Positions 12,107 to 21,669 of a stretch of DNA of 64,000 bases are shown in pieces. A program made the position numbers and the translations under genes. Source of the DNA: Prostheceraeus crozeri (Eukaryota; Platyhelminthes; Polycladida; Euryleptidae); the NCBI GenBank assembly GCA_907163375.1, contig CAJQUW010010459.1:1-64000 (forward strand). Reading direction: 5' to 3'. Under the pieces are notes generated by a model. That model worked only from the letters and a program-made list of their open reading frames with translations. It made no database searches and was not told the origin of the DNA. The stretch's first letter is position 1; the number at the start of each line of letters is the position of its first letter.

Positions 12107-12349
12107 AAACTATCTCATATTTATAGCATAGTTTGTCTACGTAAAAGGAAAATCAATGTGTCATCTTGATTACAATGGTTGCAATAGTCACAATAGTCGC
12201 AATTGAGCAAACCCATTCAAAATCAAACAACGGACGTCTATCGGTACGTACCCAAGTGCTCAGAACCAAACCACACAAGTTCGATCATAGACGTTCCGAA
12301 ACACAGTGTACCAAACACATGTACCTATCCAGTAAAACAGATCTCATAC

Positions 12350-12535
12350 AAGTTCCTATTGATAACACTGAATTATACATGTACCTATCCATGTGCCTAT
12401 CGATAACTAAACTATACATGTACCTATCCATGTACCTATCCATGTTCCTATTGATAACACTAAACTTTACATGTACCTATCCATGTTCCTATTGATAACA
12501 CTAAACTTTACATGTACCTATCCATGTACCTATCC
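12350..12535. repeat. Minisatellite, about 50-bp unit
   Basis: Tandem units built from CATGTACCTATCCATG and CCTATTGATAACACTAAAC, about three full copies plus partial ones. The repeat lies between the last Polinton gene and the Tc1/mariner relic. The long frames through this region are made by the repeat and are not genes. It could lie inside the Polinton terminal repeat, but I have no second copy to test this. Confidence 0.8.
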
Positions 12536-12559
12536 GTGGCAAGTAGGGCACAGTTTTCA

Positions 12560-13260
12560 CTACTCACATTGAACGTGGAAGGGGAGTTTTGGAATTTTGG
12601 ATCGTCGACAAGTTAAAAGTAAGCTTGTTGTCGTGGATCAGAAGTGGGTTTACTTCAAAAGCATTCCACCGAAAGAATGTAGCCGAGTTTGGGTCGACAA
12701 TGCGGGCGACAGACCACAAGTGCCGCGCAGGACAGTGGGCGATAAGATAAAGTGCTGATTATGGTTGCCCTCAACAATGCAAAATCCTTCTCCTATGTCG
12801 AAGTGCTACACGATGGTGTAAGCATCAATGGCGACAGATACTTATTGTTCCTTCAAAACATGTGCGAGGCTTTCGAACAACATCTGAATTTATCTGGGAG
12901 ATGCATCTTCAACATGATAACGCAAGACCACATATTGCGATACATGTTCAACGATGGAACGACCGCGAGCACATTAGTCTAGCGAGACAGCCTCCTGGCT
13001 GACTTGACTTTAATTTACTCGATCGATACGTCATCCGAAATTTTGAAGTTCATCGTCGACAGACCAACTTTAATTCTACTGCAGAAATTGAAGCATTTGT
13101 TCAAGAATTACTTGCTGGATTGACCGTCACCCATATACAGAAGGAATTTGATCAATTCCGATTACACATTGAGAAGAATTGAAGCAAATGGTAACTATCT
13201 ACGTAAACACCATTTTGTAATAATTTGTTTTTTATGCAACTTGTTGTAATAAAAATGGTT
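12560..13260 (+). mobile_element. Tc1/mariner-superfamily transposase relic
   Basis: Degraded DDE transposase on the plus strand. Recognisable in order are a KWVYFKS block near 12.64 kb, the PRRTVGDK-like segment, IMVALNNAKSFSYVEVLHDG, DRYLLFLQNMCEAFEQHL, the HLQHDNARPH catalytic block near 12.91 kb (second Asp) and the terminal LLDRYVIRNFEVHRRQTN region near 13.03-13.07 kb. These lie in more than one frame. A stop at 13,002 stands where the SPDL-type third catalytic block should be, so it is not functional. The 5' third with the HTH domain is missing and terminal repeats were not found. Confidence 0.75.
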
Positions 13261-13269
13261 GAGTTATAA

Positions 13270-13824
13270 TGCTGCACTTTTCTTTTCACGCTATCTTAGC
13301 TGAAATTGAAATTTATAGTCATTTTTTCAAAGATTGCATTCACTTATGATTTAACTGTCAATTTCATATTTTGTCAACTTACATGTGCAAGTATGTCAGG
13401 ATGTAGAAAGTTGACATAATAGAATGATAAAGACCTGCCATAGACTTACATTAAGCATAACGAGACACACAATGACATTCAAATATGTCGTTTACAAAAA
13501 ACGCAGTTTTTTTGTCGACCTTTATATTTTGATCAGATACATTCTCACATGCAGCATCCATCAGAAGCAGAACGAGCTAGTGTGATCACTTAACCCCGTT
13601 GATTAATCCCAGAATTTGATTAAAATCCCGAGAAAATGCTATTCCAGAATTGAAAGCTCTAGCTAGTGTAGAGCAGACATAAATTCCATCTTGGAGATGT
13701 TTACTAACTATCCTCTATCAAACCTAAAATTGGAATAGGGCTCCATTAACCGTGATGCTGACTTTCTATTGTCATAGCGAGTTTGATATTATCAAGCAAT
13801 TCAATTAACTCCAATAGTTATGAT
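13270..13824. other. Intergenic stretch, nothing recognised
   Basis: AT-rich spacer between the transposase relic and the 3' end of the acetyltransferase gene. No coding region, repeat or RNA gene could be recognised. Confidence 0.5.
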
Positions 13825-13830
13825 TTTATT
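13825..13830 (-). terminator. Polyadenylation signal of the GNAT gene
   Basis: AATAAA on the minus strand, about 85 nt downstream of the TGA stop of the acetyltransferase gene. Position and sequence fit a canonical animal cleavage and polyadenylation signal. Confidence 0.55.
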
Positions 13831-13912
13831 GAATGAACATATTTAGCTGCTGAGAAATTACGTTTCTCATGATCAACTGTATCATAGCTCTTTGCATGCA
13901 AAATTTCAGTCA

Positions 13913-14965
13913 TCAAGAATGTACTGTTATGCCAGGCTTCAATTGGCAAACTTTCATTGCACTCAAATCGTCATCTTCAAGTCGATAATCAGCAACTGGA
14001 CTGGTGTCGCAAATGTTCACAAACCCTAGCTTCTTATAAAGTCTTCTGGCTGGAGTATTTGTGTCCAGTACTTGTAACTCGACAAGTTGTGCCCCATTTT
14101 CAACAGCTATTAGGCTAGATATTTGAATTAATGCACGTCCAATACTTTTCCCTCTATAGTTTCGGTCAATGAACAGATCTTCAAGATGTAAATTAAGCCC
14201 ATGAGCAGCTGAAAACATGAAAAAGCAGAGACTGTACCCAATGATGATATCCTTTTTCTTATCAACGGCAAAAATGCATTTATAGCAGTCATTTTCCAAA
14301 TCCTTTCGCACAGTTTCGGTATCAATCTTGACTTTCTCATGGAAGCCCTGATAATCAGCTAAGTAGTGGATAAATCGCAAAATGTCAGGAGCATCGCCAG
14401 GTGTCGCACAGCGAATTAGGAACTTGTCGGAATCAGAACTTGATTCTCTGAAAGAGATGCCATCTGGTAGTTTTCCAGAGATCGCATCATTTAAGGACTG
14501 TCCTTGCAAAATGCAATCTATCCAACCCATCGAGCTGGAAATATTTTTAAACCCCCATTTCTCGAAAACATTCCTCACCAAATCTTCAGATTGTGGAAGC
14601 TGCACATCCAAACGTCTCAATTGAAATTCTTTGTCGTGATTTACAACTGATTGAATAAGACTCCTGCACAGACCTAGGTTTCGATGTGATTCCTTCACAA
14701 ATATATCAGAAATGGCTGCAGATACGCCAACCCATGTGCTATATGGTTTGTAAAAAAGACAAAATGCCACGAGTGTTTTGGATGATATTTCACATGCAAC
14801 ATAACAAAAGCATCTTTGCTTCGTCAGGTGAGTTTCAACTTGAAATGAAGGCTCAAGAAAATATTTCAGGACTGAACGTTTATTGGACATTTCTCGAAAA
14901 AGTGAAGACAAATTTTGAGAATCCGAGTTAGTGGCCAATCGTATGTTGTATTGGGAATCCGCCAT
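13913..14965 (-). CDS. Tandem GNAT N-acetyltransferase, diamine-acetyltransferase-like
   Basis: Intact single-exon gene of 350 residues. I start it at the Met of MADSQYN (14,963-14,965), which has A at -3 and G at +4, rather than at a Met 24 codons upstream that would add a hydrophobic tail in poor context. Two GNAT folds lie in tandem. The N-terminal one (about residues 5-160) has a weak acetyl-CoA loop HRNLGLCRSL. The C-terminal one (about 185-335) has a full motif A, YRGKSIGRALI, followed by ARRLYKKLGF. The C-terminal domain resembles spermidine/spermine and thialysine acetyltransferases (RCATPGDAPDILRFI, then LEDLFI). It probably acetylates a polyamine or other small amine in the cytosol; the substrate is inference. 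The degenerate first loop suggests that the N-terminal domain may have lost catalysis. No introns are seen, so a retrocopy origin is possible. Confidence 0.9.
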   Translation of the reverse strand: MADSQYNIRLATNSDSQNLSSLFREMSNKRSVLKYFLEPSFQVETHLTKQRCFCYVACEISSKTLVAFCLFYKPYSTWVGVSAAISDIFVKESHRNLGLCRSLIQSVVNHDKEFQLRRLDVQLPQSEDLVRNVFEKWGFKNISSSMGWIDCILQGQSLNDAISGKLPDGISFRESSSDSDKFLIRCATPGDAPDILRFIHYLADYQGFHEKVKIDTETVRKDLENDCYKCIFAVDKKKDIIIGYSLCFFMFSAAHGLNLHLEDLFIDRNYRGKSIGRALIQISSLIAVENGAQLVELQVLDTNTPARRLYKKLGFVNICDTSPVADYRLEDDDLSAMKVCQLKPGITVHS

Positions 14966-15039
14966 GTTCATAAATAGCGCGTAGTACGGATAAATAGAGC
15001 GTAACAGATGAAATGAGGTAATGCGAAAATAAGTCAACT

Positions 15040-16480
15040 GTAATCTTCTCTGAAAGTTAAATATTACGACGAGTTAACACAAACGCAAGTGCAGTATATG
15101 TGAGAGAAGACAATTTTGCTACGTTGTCAGAGGATGATTCATAAGCAGCGCCAAATCACAGACAATGTTTTCGTATTCGATGACGTTGCACCTTGACCTC
15201 ACATCAACTTATGAGTGATGAAATAATGACAGTAAGACACGTCACATGCAGTATTGGTAAAAGCTGTTTATTGGGGAAACGCGTGATCATGCCGTTATCA
15301 TGATGACGCACTTGTCTGCTGTCGATGAGGAATCCAACTCCAGAGAATCAATCGGCTAGCGCAGATACAAGCCGATATTTACTGATATTTTTTCAATGGG
15401 TAATTAGCAGACGCGCAGGATGAATTTATTGAAACATTTATTATAATGCACACGAATGCATGTACATGTAATTTGTATTTGATGACAAAATATCAACAAA
15501 TGATGATAATATGCCGCAGGCCTTTTTTTTACATAGTGACAACATGACTTTATGTCATGTTCCCCTTTACTTTAGTCATGTTGTCAGCGTCATTCAGTCA
15601 TGTTGACATTATTTGTTTTGCCCTCTGTCAGGTGAGATTTATTAAAAATTCAATACATTTTGTACTCGTTTATCAATGCAAGTGGAAGAACCAGAAGAGA
15701 CGGCTGTTATGTCTATTTAGGTTTTGGCAATTTATGAAATGTCCTACAGCGCGCCTCTGTGCAATGGGCCGCACATTACGCATTCATAATTGAGCAATCC
15801 TACAACTAAGATGTGTTAATTGCTAGCAGTCAGCATTTGATGTGCTCAGCGGGATATTTGAAATGATGAAATCTATAAAGGCTTACTGATTTAGATTACA
15901 TGGTTTCCCGGGCTCAGGATTTAGGTATAGGAACGTTGATGGAGGCTGCATGTCCAGTGACAAACGAGATTTCAAGAACTTCCACAAGTCTGAGGCTACA
16001 AGCGTTGTCTCCATCATCAAACTACTTTTCTGGTAAACAAGGCCAACGTGTAGTCGCAGTATTCAACATTCACTATCATTTAGATACAGTTGAAAGATAT
16101 ATGAATACCATGGCACTAAATGAAGTAATCGGTAAAACTAAAGCTTCATTACTTTTCTGAGATAATTGTAGTCTACTCCGTTTTATAACTCGACCTACGG
16201 TAATTCGAATGACATCTTGACGCTAGGTTGTGAGTTAGATTCTACTGTCTTATTGGTTCAGCAGGCCTATGATTGGCTACCTTTTGGCCCACATTTCAGG
16301 ATCATGACATGACCAGCTTTCTCCATTTATATCGATGCTTAGTTGCTTGCACAGTATTAACGATGACAGATTCTTTTGATGTCGCACTCACAAGTTCTGT
16401 TTACCTACATGTATATTAAGAGTTAGCGTTTTAGGATATGTTACAAAGCTCACTGTTTTAGTAAGCAACGTGCTTCGCCC
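15040..16480. other. Intergenic stretch, nothing recognised
   Basis: Region 5' of the acetyltransferase gene, so its promoter should lie near 15.0-15.2 kb, but no clear TATA box or initiator stands out. An 86-residue plus frame at 15,900-16,160 has no recognisable similarity and no splice context, and I do not call it a gene. Confidence 0.4.
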
Positions 16481-16487
16481 ATGAGTC

Positions 16488-16508
16488 CTGACGAAAGATA
16501 GTCTGAAA
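16488..16508 (+). ncRNA. Hammerhead-like core, PLE tail remnant
   Basis: The pattern CTGACGA, one unpaired A, a 3-bp hairpin (AGA-TAG-TCT) and GAAA matches the layout of the other PLE tail motifs in this window. The stem is short and no associated PLE coding sequence was found, so this is a weak candidate for a degraded hammerhead ribozyme. Confidence 0.3.
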
Positions 16509-17042
16509 AGTATGTCCAATGTGGCTTGTAAGATACATATCAAACACGGTCAGAAAGATCGACCGAGTCTGAAGCCCTGATCTGAGCAACATAGAGTAAA
16601 TATCAATGACGCAGTTCAGTAACCGACGTGTTTAGCTACTTCCAGTGAGAGTCCATCATCTCAATCATAATTGCAATGTCACTTTCAAGTATTAACGAAC
16701 GGGAGGAGGCTGCAAATCAAAAGCAAGCAGTTGAAATAAAATTTAGCCAGTCAACACGAACCGATTCGAATTTTTATCGAATCGCAATTTCGAATCAAAT
16801 CCCGAAGTTTCGCATATCCCTATGACAATTATGCATAAATGCATATTATGATATTTAATCGAATATTTTATATTCGACTATTTATAACAAATATTTTTGA
16901 ATATTACATAGGGGCCTATTCGTAGTTCAATTATTACATGTTTGTATTTGTATGGACGTGTATATAAGCACTTTTTTGTTGCTATTCGCATTTTAAGACT
17001 GGTAGACATTTCGGATTTGACCTTAGTCTGTCTGACCCACTT

Positions 17043-17700
17043 GTGTGCGTGCTATCATCATGTTTTTGCTTAGCGCACAACCTTCATCGGGTTTGCGTAA
17101 AGATTCGTGCTAAGTATACTGATGTGAATGAATTGATCGCCATGGGCAAAAAGATATTCGAAAAGGCGCGTACCGTCGCAAATTACTGTTTAATAATGAA
17201 CCTGCATTACCTCCAGAACCGATTGTCACTCGCTGGGGCACGTGGTTGATCGCTTGTGAGTACTATATCAAGAATCTTGGGAAGTTTAAAACCATTGTAC
17301 AGCAATTAGAGAGCAAGGGTTTTACAGACAGTCGCCTTAAAATGGTTGTCGAAACCTCATCCGTTGTGACATCGCTTGCTACAATTGCAAGTAAGTATAT
17401 GCTCTTGGTTGAGTTGATGCAAGTGTGAAGCTCGTCGAACTAACAACTAAGACTTGATCATCAAAATACGTGAAGCACCGAGTTCAGGCCTGATGTCAAG
17501 GCTAAGTTAGACAACGTTCTTGCCAAAAACGCAGGCTTGACAGAACTGTTGACACCAGATCATGGTGTTTATAACGTGCAAGAGTATATTCTTGCTCTAT
17601 ATACTAGCTCTTTTGCTCAAAGCACCATTGAATTCGGCTGAAGTGGAATGAGGCTTTTCAAAGTACATGTGCGTCCTTGCAGACATGCGAAGGCGACTAA
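17043..17700 (+). mobile_element. hAT-type (DUF659-like) transposase relic
   Basis: Degraded plus-strand transposase. Near 17.06 kb CLAHNLHRVC and IRAKYTDVNELI, then LPPEPIVTRWGTWLIAC near 17.21 kb and YYIKNLGKFKTIV near 17.26 kb match the hAT-like group with DUF659 and hAT dimerisation regions. Coding similarity continues in another frame near 17.49-17.64 kb (AKLDNVLAKNAGL). The N-terminal BED finger and the C-terminal dimerisation domain are not seen. Several frame changes and stops show it is dead. AT-rich flanks with AATATTTT-type sequences (16.75-16.9 and 17.8-17.93 kb) may be decayed ends. Confidence 0.65.
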
Positions 17701-17899
17701 CTGAAGAAAACATTAAAATTCACTTATTTGTGCAGAGGAATCTACTTTGATTTGCTTTGATTCATTATACATATACGGCTTCTTTTCAAAAACGATTGGA
17801 TTTTCCCTGTTTTTGTCGAATATCTTTACGAATATTTAGGCGGTAAATCGAATATTTTAATCCAATATTTCAAGGAAATTAATGCATATTTTTCACATT

Positions 17900-19520
17900 T
17901 TAAGCGAATATAAATCCGAAGCTTAATTATATGTATGATTTCGAAAATTTTCCCTTTTTGGCTAAAAAGTCATGTTGTAGCAATTCCTTAAAAAACCCTG
18001 ATATGTCGTGAGCAAAATGAGTGATGAGATGAATGTATCGAGGACATTTCAAACTGCTGAGTTGATTGCTCTAATTACTCCAACAGAAATGTTGACAAAT
18101 CATGTGCTGTAGTTACGAGAACCATGCTGTCCGCATTCAGAATATCTTCGGCGATGCATTCAGACAAGTGATGTGAAGCAGAGCGAAGTAGATCGAACTT
18201 TGGTGCGGAGGGGGAGTGGAGTGGGCAGTACGTAAAAAATGCTAGACTAAAAATATTTAGCCGGAACGGGATGGGCTTCAAATGCAGCGGAGCGGAGATG
18301 GCATTTGACAATAGAAACACTCACTACCACATACAGAATTAAATATTTTGTTTATCTGATGAATATAATTCTGTGCTCATTACACTGCGGAAAGAGATTG
18401 CAATATTTCGGATGGTGTGAATTCAAATGCTGTTGCCGTACTTATGGGTTATCATTCCCTACGTTTTTGAATTTGTCTAAAATCTGCAAAAATGAATCAT
18501 TAGTCACCAAACTCTAGGTAACCGTACTAAAGCATTTTCTACCCCAGGTCGGACATGCACTTCTTGCATTAGAGACGGTGCAGCGATGTCAACAGCAATT
18601 GATCTATTGTCTATGTTCAACGCATTATTGTGTGTAATTGCATGTCGTGTGTTGATTGTTCTCTCCCTGTCTCATCCACTGGTATTTCCCACAACCACTA
18701 CCTTTAACTGTTTCGCAAATATTCTGGACTCAGTGATGGCTGGATCTCGCATGAGGACTCATCTTAGATAATATTTCGGCTGCGGACAACCCGTCAGTCG
18801 ATCGTGTGTGCCAACTTGCTCGCATCTTCTTTTTTGAGAAGTTTTGAAAGTGGCCTGCCACCTATAGACTTCAGGCCCCTATGCGCTCGAATTCTCCATT
18901 GGATCTCGGGCGAAAATTAAGGAACAGAAACCAATTGCCGACCGTTCTCCGCTCATTAAACAGCTTGAATTCACGCTGATGTGAATACAGAACCCTCGGA
19001 AATATCTGAAGATCATAGACAAGTGATAGCTTTGGGAAGGAATTTAGCCACGAACCTTGTAAGCATGATAAGCGGGTGGGCGAATAGTTGATCGTGCTAC
19101 ATATTTCAATTATTAGGCTACATATTACATATTTCAACATATTCGGTATCATATTTCAATGCAATCATCCGGGTCATTTAGAACTCATAGCATATCTGTG
19201 ACCCAATGAGAGCTAGACACAATGGAGTCGTATACGACCTCTGAGCCAAAACTTAGAGATAGATTAGCCCAATTAGCTTCTTGATTTGACTACAAAGTTT
19301 TATGTAGCAGGATCAAGTCACCAAAAACATATTGGTCGATCTGTAGGTTAAGTGTAACCCTCCTCTCAAAATGTCGACATTGGAAGTCAATGATCAAACC
19401 TCCTCTTGTTATAATAAGCTAAGTTCGCAAATCGCCATCATCAGGCCATGACCTGAACGCCAACTTCGGTACTAATCACTTCATTAGCTATACTCGTATG
19501 TTCTGTATTTTGCAACCCGG
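17900..19520. other. Intergenic stretch, nothing recognised
   Basis: No assignable gene. The short frames at 18,075-18,320 (-), 18,305-18,771 (+) and 18,871-19,152 (-) have no recognisable motifs, Met context or splice support. Confidence 0.4.
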
Positions 19521-19522
19521 TC

Positions 19523-19861
19523 TCAATTGCATTTAACTGGCAATGGAAACGCGCATGTCATGGCTGCATTGCTGTGTGCGATTCTTTCGGGAATACCAAA
19601 GTGTAATTTTTCATGTTGAGTTTTAAAACCAATCGCTGTCGTATGGCAGCGATTGAGTAAATCTCTTGCCTCCGCGCATCTTTCCCAGGTGTTCGTGATG
19701 ATAGAGTGGACCGCTGACTGTAGGTAGTCTATTCGTAAAAATGTGGTTTTCCTGAAAATAACTGACAAAGCCTTTCCTTTTCTGAGTAGGCCAATTGATT
19801 TCGCCCTTGCTCTAAGTTTGTCTAGCAAAATTGTTGGACGCTCTGTACCACTTCCACTCAT
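19523..19861 (-). CDS. Hypothetical ORF, 112 aa
   Basis: An open frame of 112 residues starting MSGSGTERPT, basic and helix-prone, with a plausible animal-like composition. It lies downstream of the ZNF839-like gene on the same strand, with no splice signals that link it to that gene. I recognise no domain. It could be a small gene, an exon of an unrecognised gene or a transposon remnant. Confidence 0.2.
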   Translation of the reverse strand: MSGSGTERPTILLDKLRARAKSIGLLRKGKALSVIFRKTTFLRIDYLQSAVHSIITNTWERCAEARDLLNRCHTTAIGFKTQHEKLHFGIPERIAHSNAAMTCAFPLPVKCN

Positions 19862-19869
19862 CTGATTTG

Positions 19870-20730
19870 ATACAACTCTATTACCGCATCACAGGCGGAA
19901 TGTCTGTACAATACTAATACAAGTGGATTAAAAAAAACGCTTTAGTCAAAAAATGATGTATTTACAGTCTCAATAAAAGAAATAAAATCCTATTATATCC
20001 AAAAAATATACATAAATATGATTTATATACAAATTAATATACAATCGACCAAAAAATGTTCATTTGTTTACCATAAGGAATTAAAGAACAAACATTCACC
20101 AAATCCTAAGATAATGAGCTTCTCATCTACTCGTGATCTGAATATAGACCTGATGATATTCTTTCATGAAGTTACATGATGACACTTGAGAGCTAAGCTA
20201 GTTTCCGATGGACGTTTACCATGTCTGCATAAGGAATGCAATGATCTCAAATCATGACATTATTGAATTCATGCTAAGTCTAACTCTGTGTGGCACTAAT
20301 AAGATTAATTGAGATATATTTCTTTGTGTGCTTCAGGCATCGTCAGACGAATAAATGTTAAAATTACAGTATAGTCACACAGCCATTCCAAACATGTCTA
20401 GAAGCCACGTGATAGCAGAAATTCAAAATTTGGATAGTGCCTATTAATTCACCAAGTTTTTCTCCGCTTCTACTTTTACATGAAATTCAAGTCAAAAAGG
20501 TTCAATAAATTATTCAACTTCAATGTAAATGCTTTCATATTTATCGGATTAACATCCAGGTTTCTACTTTTGCAGAACTTTATGAATCTTCTCGGAATGA
20601 TGACCAAGGTTTGAAATTTTCCTATTGATGCTTATTGTCAGACAATTCACTTAAAAAATTCCGAAAAATTCATGTGACAGGGCTATGCCTCGTTGCGCTA
20701 ATTCACAATATAAACAACAAATACTTGACA
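19870..20730 (-). other. Probable 3' untranslated region and flank of the ZNF839-like gene
   Basis: Lies directly 3' of the stop codon at 20,731-20,733. No canonical AATAAA was found on the minus strand close to the stop, so the transcript end is unresolved. A decayed PLE-tail-like block (CTGACGATGCCTGAAGCA on the minus strand near 20.33-20.35 kb) may lie here. Confidence 0.35.
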
Positions 20731-21669
20731 TCAGGAGTATGATAATAAGCTCTGGAATGTTTCTAACGTAATGCCCTGACCTCCGTGATCCACTTGGATC
20801 TTTTTGCCATCTCCAGTGTCAATTAACATGGTATTTTCATCTAGATCTGTCACTGTCACACCAGGAAAGAGCTGAGAAACGTCCACAGTACTACCCGAAG
20901 ATTGCTCGTTTTCAGTCGAATTTTCATTAATCACTCCTTGCAACTCCTCATCGTTCTCCAATGGTGGAGCTGCTCTTTGAGTAATCGTATGATCTTCAGT
21001 GTCTTCGAACTTCAGCGCCGCACTTTTCTTGCCCGTTTTCTTCTTCCGTCGACGAGCTGTAGTAGGGACGACTTCCATCGAATCTTCATCGATGTCCACT
21101 TTCGGTTCGTCAATCGCATCAATCGGCGCCTCTTCATGCTCTGACTTTTCTTCGCTCTTCGCTTCTCTCTCTTCAGTTTCCTTCAGGGGTTCAGGCAGCG
21201 GTTCTTCGTCGAATTCGGGTTCCTGGTTATCGAGAATATTGGCTTCTGTGTCGAGATTGATGGGTGGAGGGTCAGCGATGGACATCGAGTGTTCATTCAT
21301 CGCATCCACAACAGGCTGCTCACGACCCTCTACCTCCGTCTCCTCTTCGGCTTTGGTTGAATCCATTTGGAATGCATTTTCGAGCGCGAGAGCTTCCATG
21401 TTCACAGCTCCGCTCTCCAGAGCAGCCGCAGACACTTCGTCGGCTGGGATAACTGTGGCAGCACTGCCGTCGTCGAGGAGAATCACTTGTTGACCAGTGG
21501 GACGATGATACAGCATCCCTGAGGAAGCGTGGAGTACGAGGTCGGTAGGGTCACCGTTCTCATTCAATACTGCGAGATAACGTCCAGAATTCACATCTTC
21601 CTCACTGATGAGGAGAGTAGAATTGAGGGGTTCAGGGTTTTCAAGACCAAGCATGTTCTCTTCCCGAGA
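20731..21669 (-). CDS. ZNF839: ZNF839-like exon G, terminal exon
   Basis: 939 nt, acceptor TTTTGCCTTTCAG at 21,670; the frame upstream of it is intronic read-through. Encodes 312 residues and a TGA stop. It begins [15 protein letters not shown], then a [18 protein letters not shown] block recalling the QKQIFIQTSDGLIL strand near the ZNF839 C terminus. A long Glu/Pro-rich low-complexity acidic region follows, then a basic patch ([12 protein letters not shown]), and the exon ends [19 protein letters not shown]. The opposite-strand Ser-rich frames at 20,999-21,493 are shadows. Confidence 0.9.
   Translation of the reverse strand, partial: SREENMLGLENPEPLNSTLLISEEDVNSGRYLAVLNENGDPTDLVLHASSGMLYHRPTGQQVILLDDGSAATVIPADEVSAAALESGAVNMEALALENAFQMDSTKAEEETEVEGREQPVVDAMNEHSMSIADPPPINLDTEANILDNQEPEFDEEPLPEPLKETEEREAKSEEKSEHEEAPIDAIDEPKVDIDEDSMEVVPTTARRRKKKTGKKSAALKFEDTEDHTITQRAAPPLENDEELQGVINENSTENEQSSGSTVDVSQLFPGVTVTDLDENTMLIDTGDGKKIQVDHGGQGITLETFQSLLSYS

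Larger units (their letters stand above)
1..12110. mobile_element. Polinton/Maverick, broken, left end outside the window
   Basis: Fossil of a self-synthesising DNA transposon of the Polinton/Maverick class. The diagnostic set is present: a protein-primed family B DNA polymerase (+) at the left, then on the minus strand an adenain-like cysteine protease, double-jelly-roll major capsid remains, a glycine-rich minor virion protein, a retroviral-type integrase, a packaging ATPase, small unassigned proteins and a RING protein. The element is clearly broken, with many disruptions spread over most of its genes, while a few small genes still look open. The left end lies before base 1 and I could not identify terminal inverted repeats, so the right border near 12.1 kb is approximate. 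The decay suggests an old but not ancient insertion. Confidence 0.9.

Noticed and set aside
12166-12495. 109-residue ORF
   Set aside because: Generated by the ~50-bp minisatellite.
19420-19460. Hammerhead-like core on the minus strand (CTGATGATGGCGATTTGC then GAAC)
   Set aside because: The GAAA element is GAAC and the stem is only two base pairs; probably chance or a fully decayed tail.
20310-20365. PLE-tail-like CTGACGATGCC block on the minus strand
   Set aside because: The hairpin and the GAAA element are not in register, and there is no coding sequence; left as a possible decayed tail only.
20999-21493. 164-residue Ser-rich plus-strand ORF
   Set aside because: It is the antisense shadow of the terminal ZNF839-like exon, whose phase and splice acceptor are well supported.
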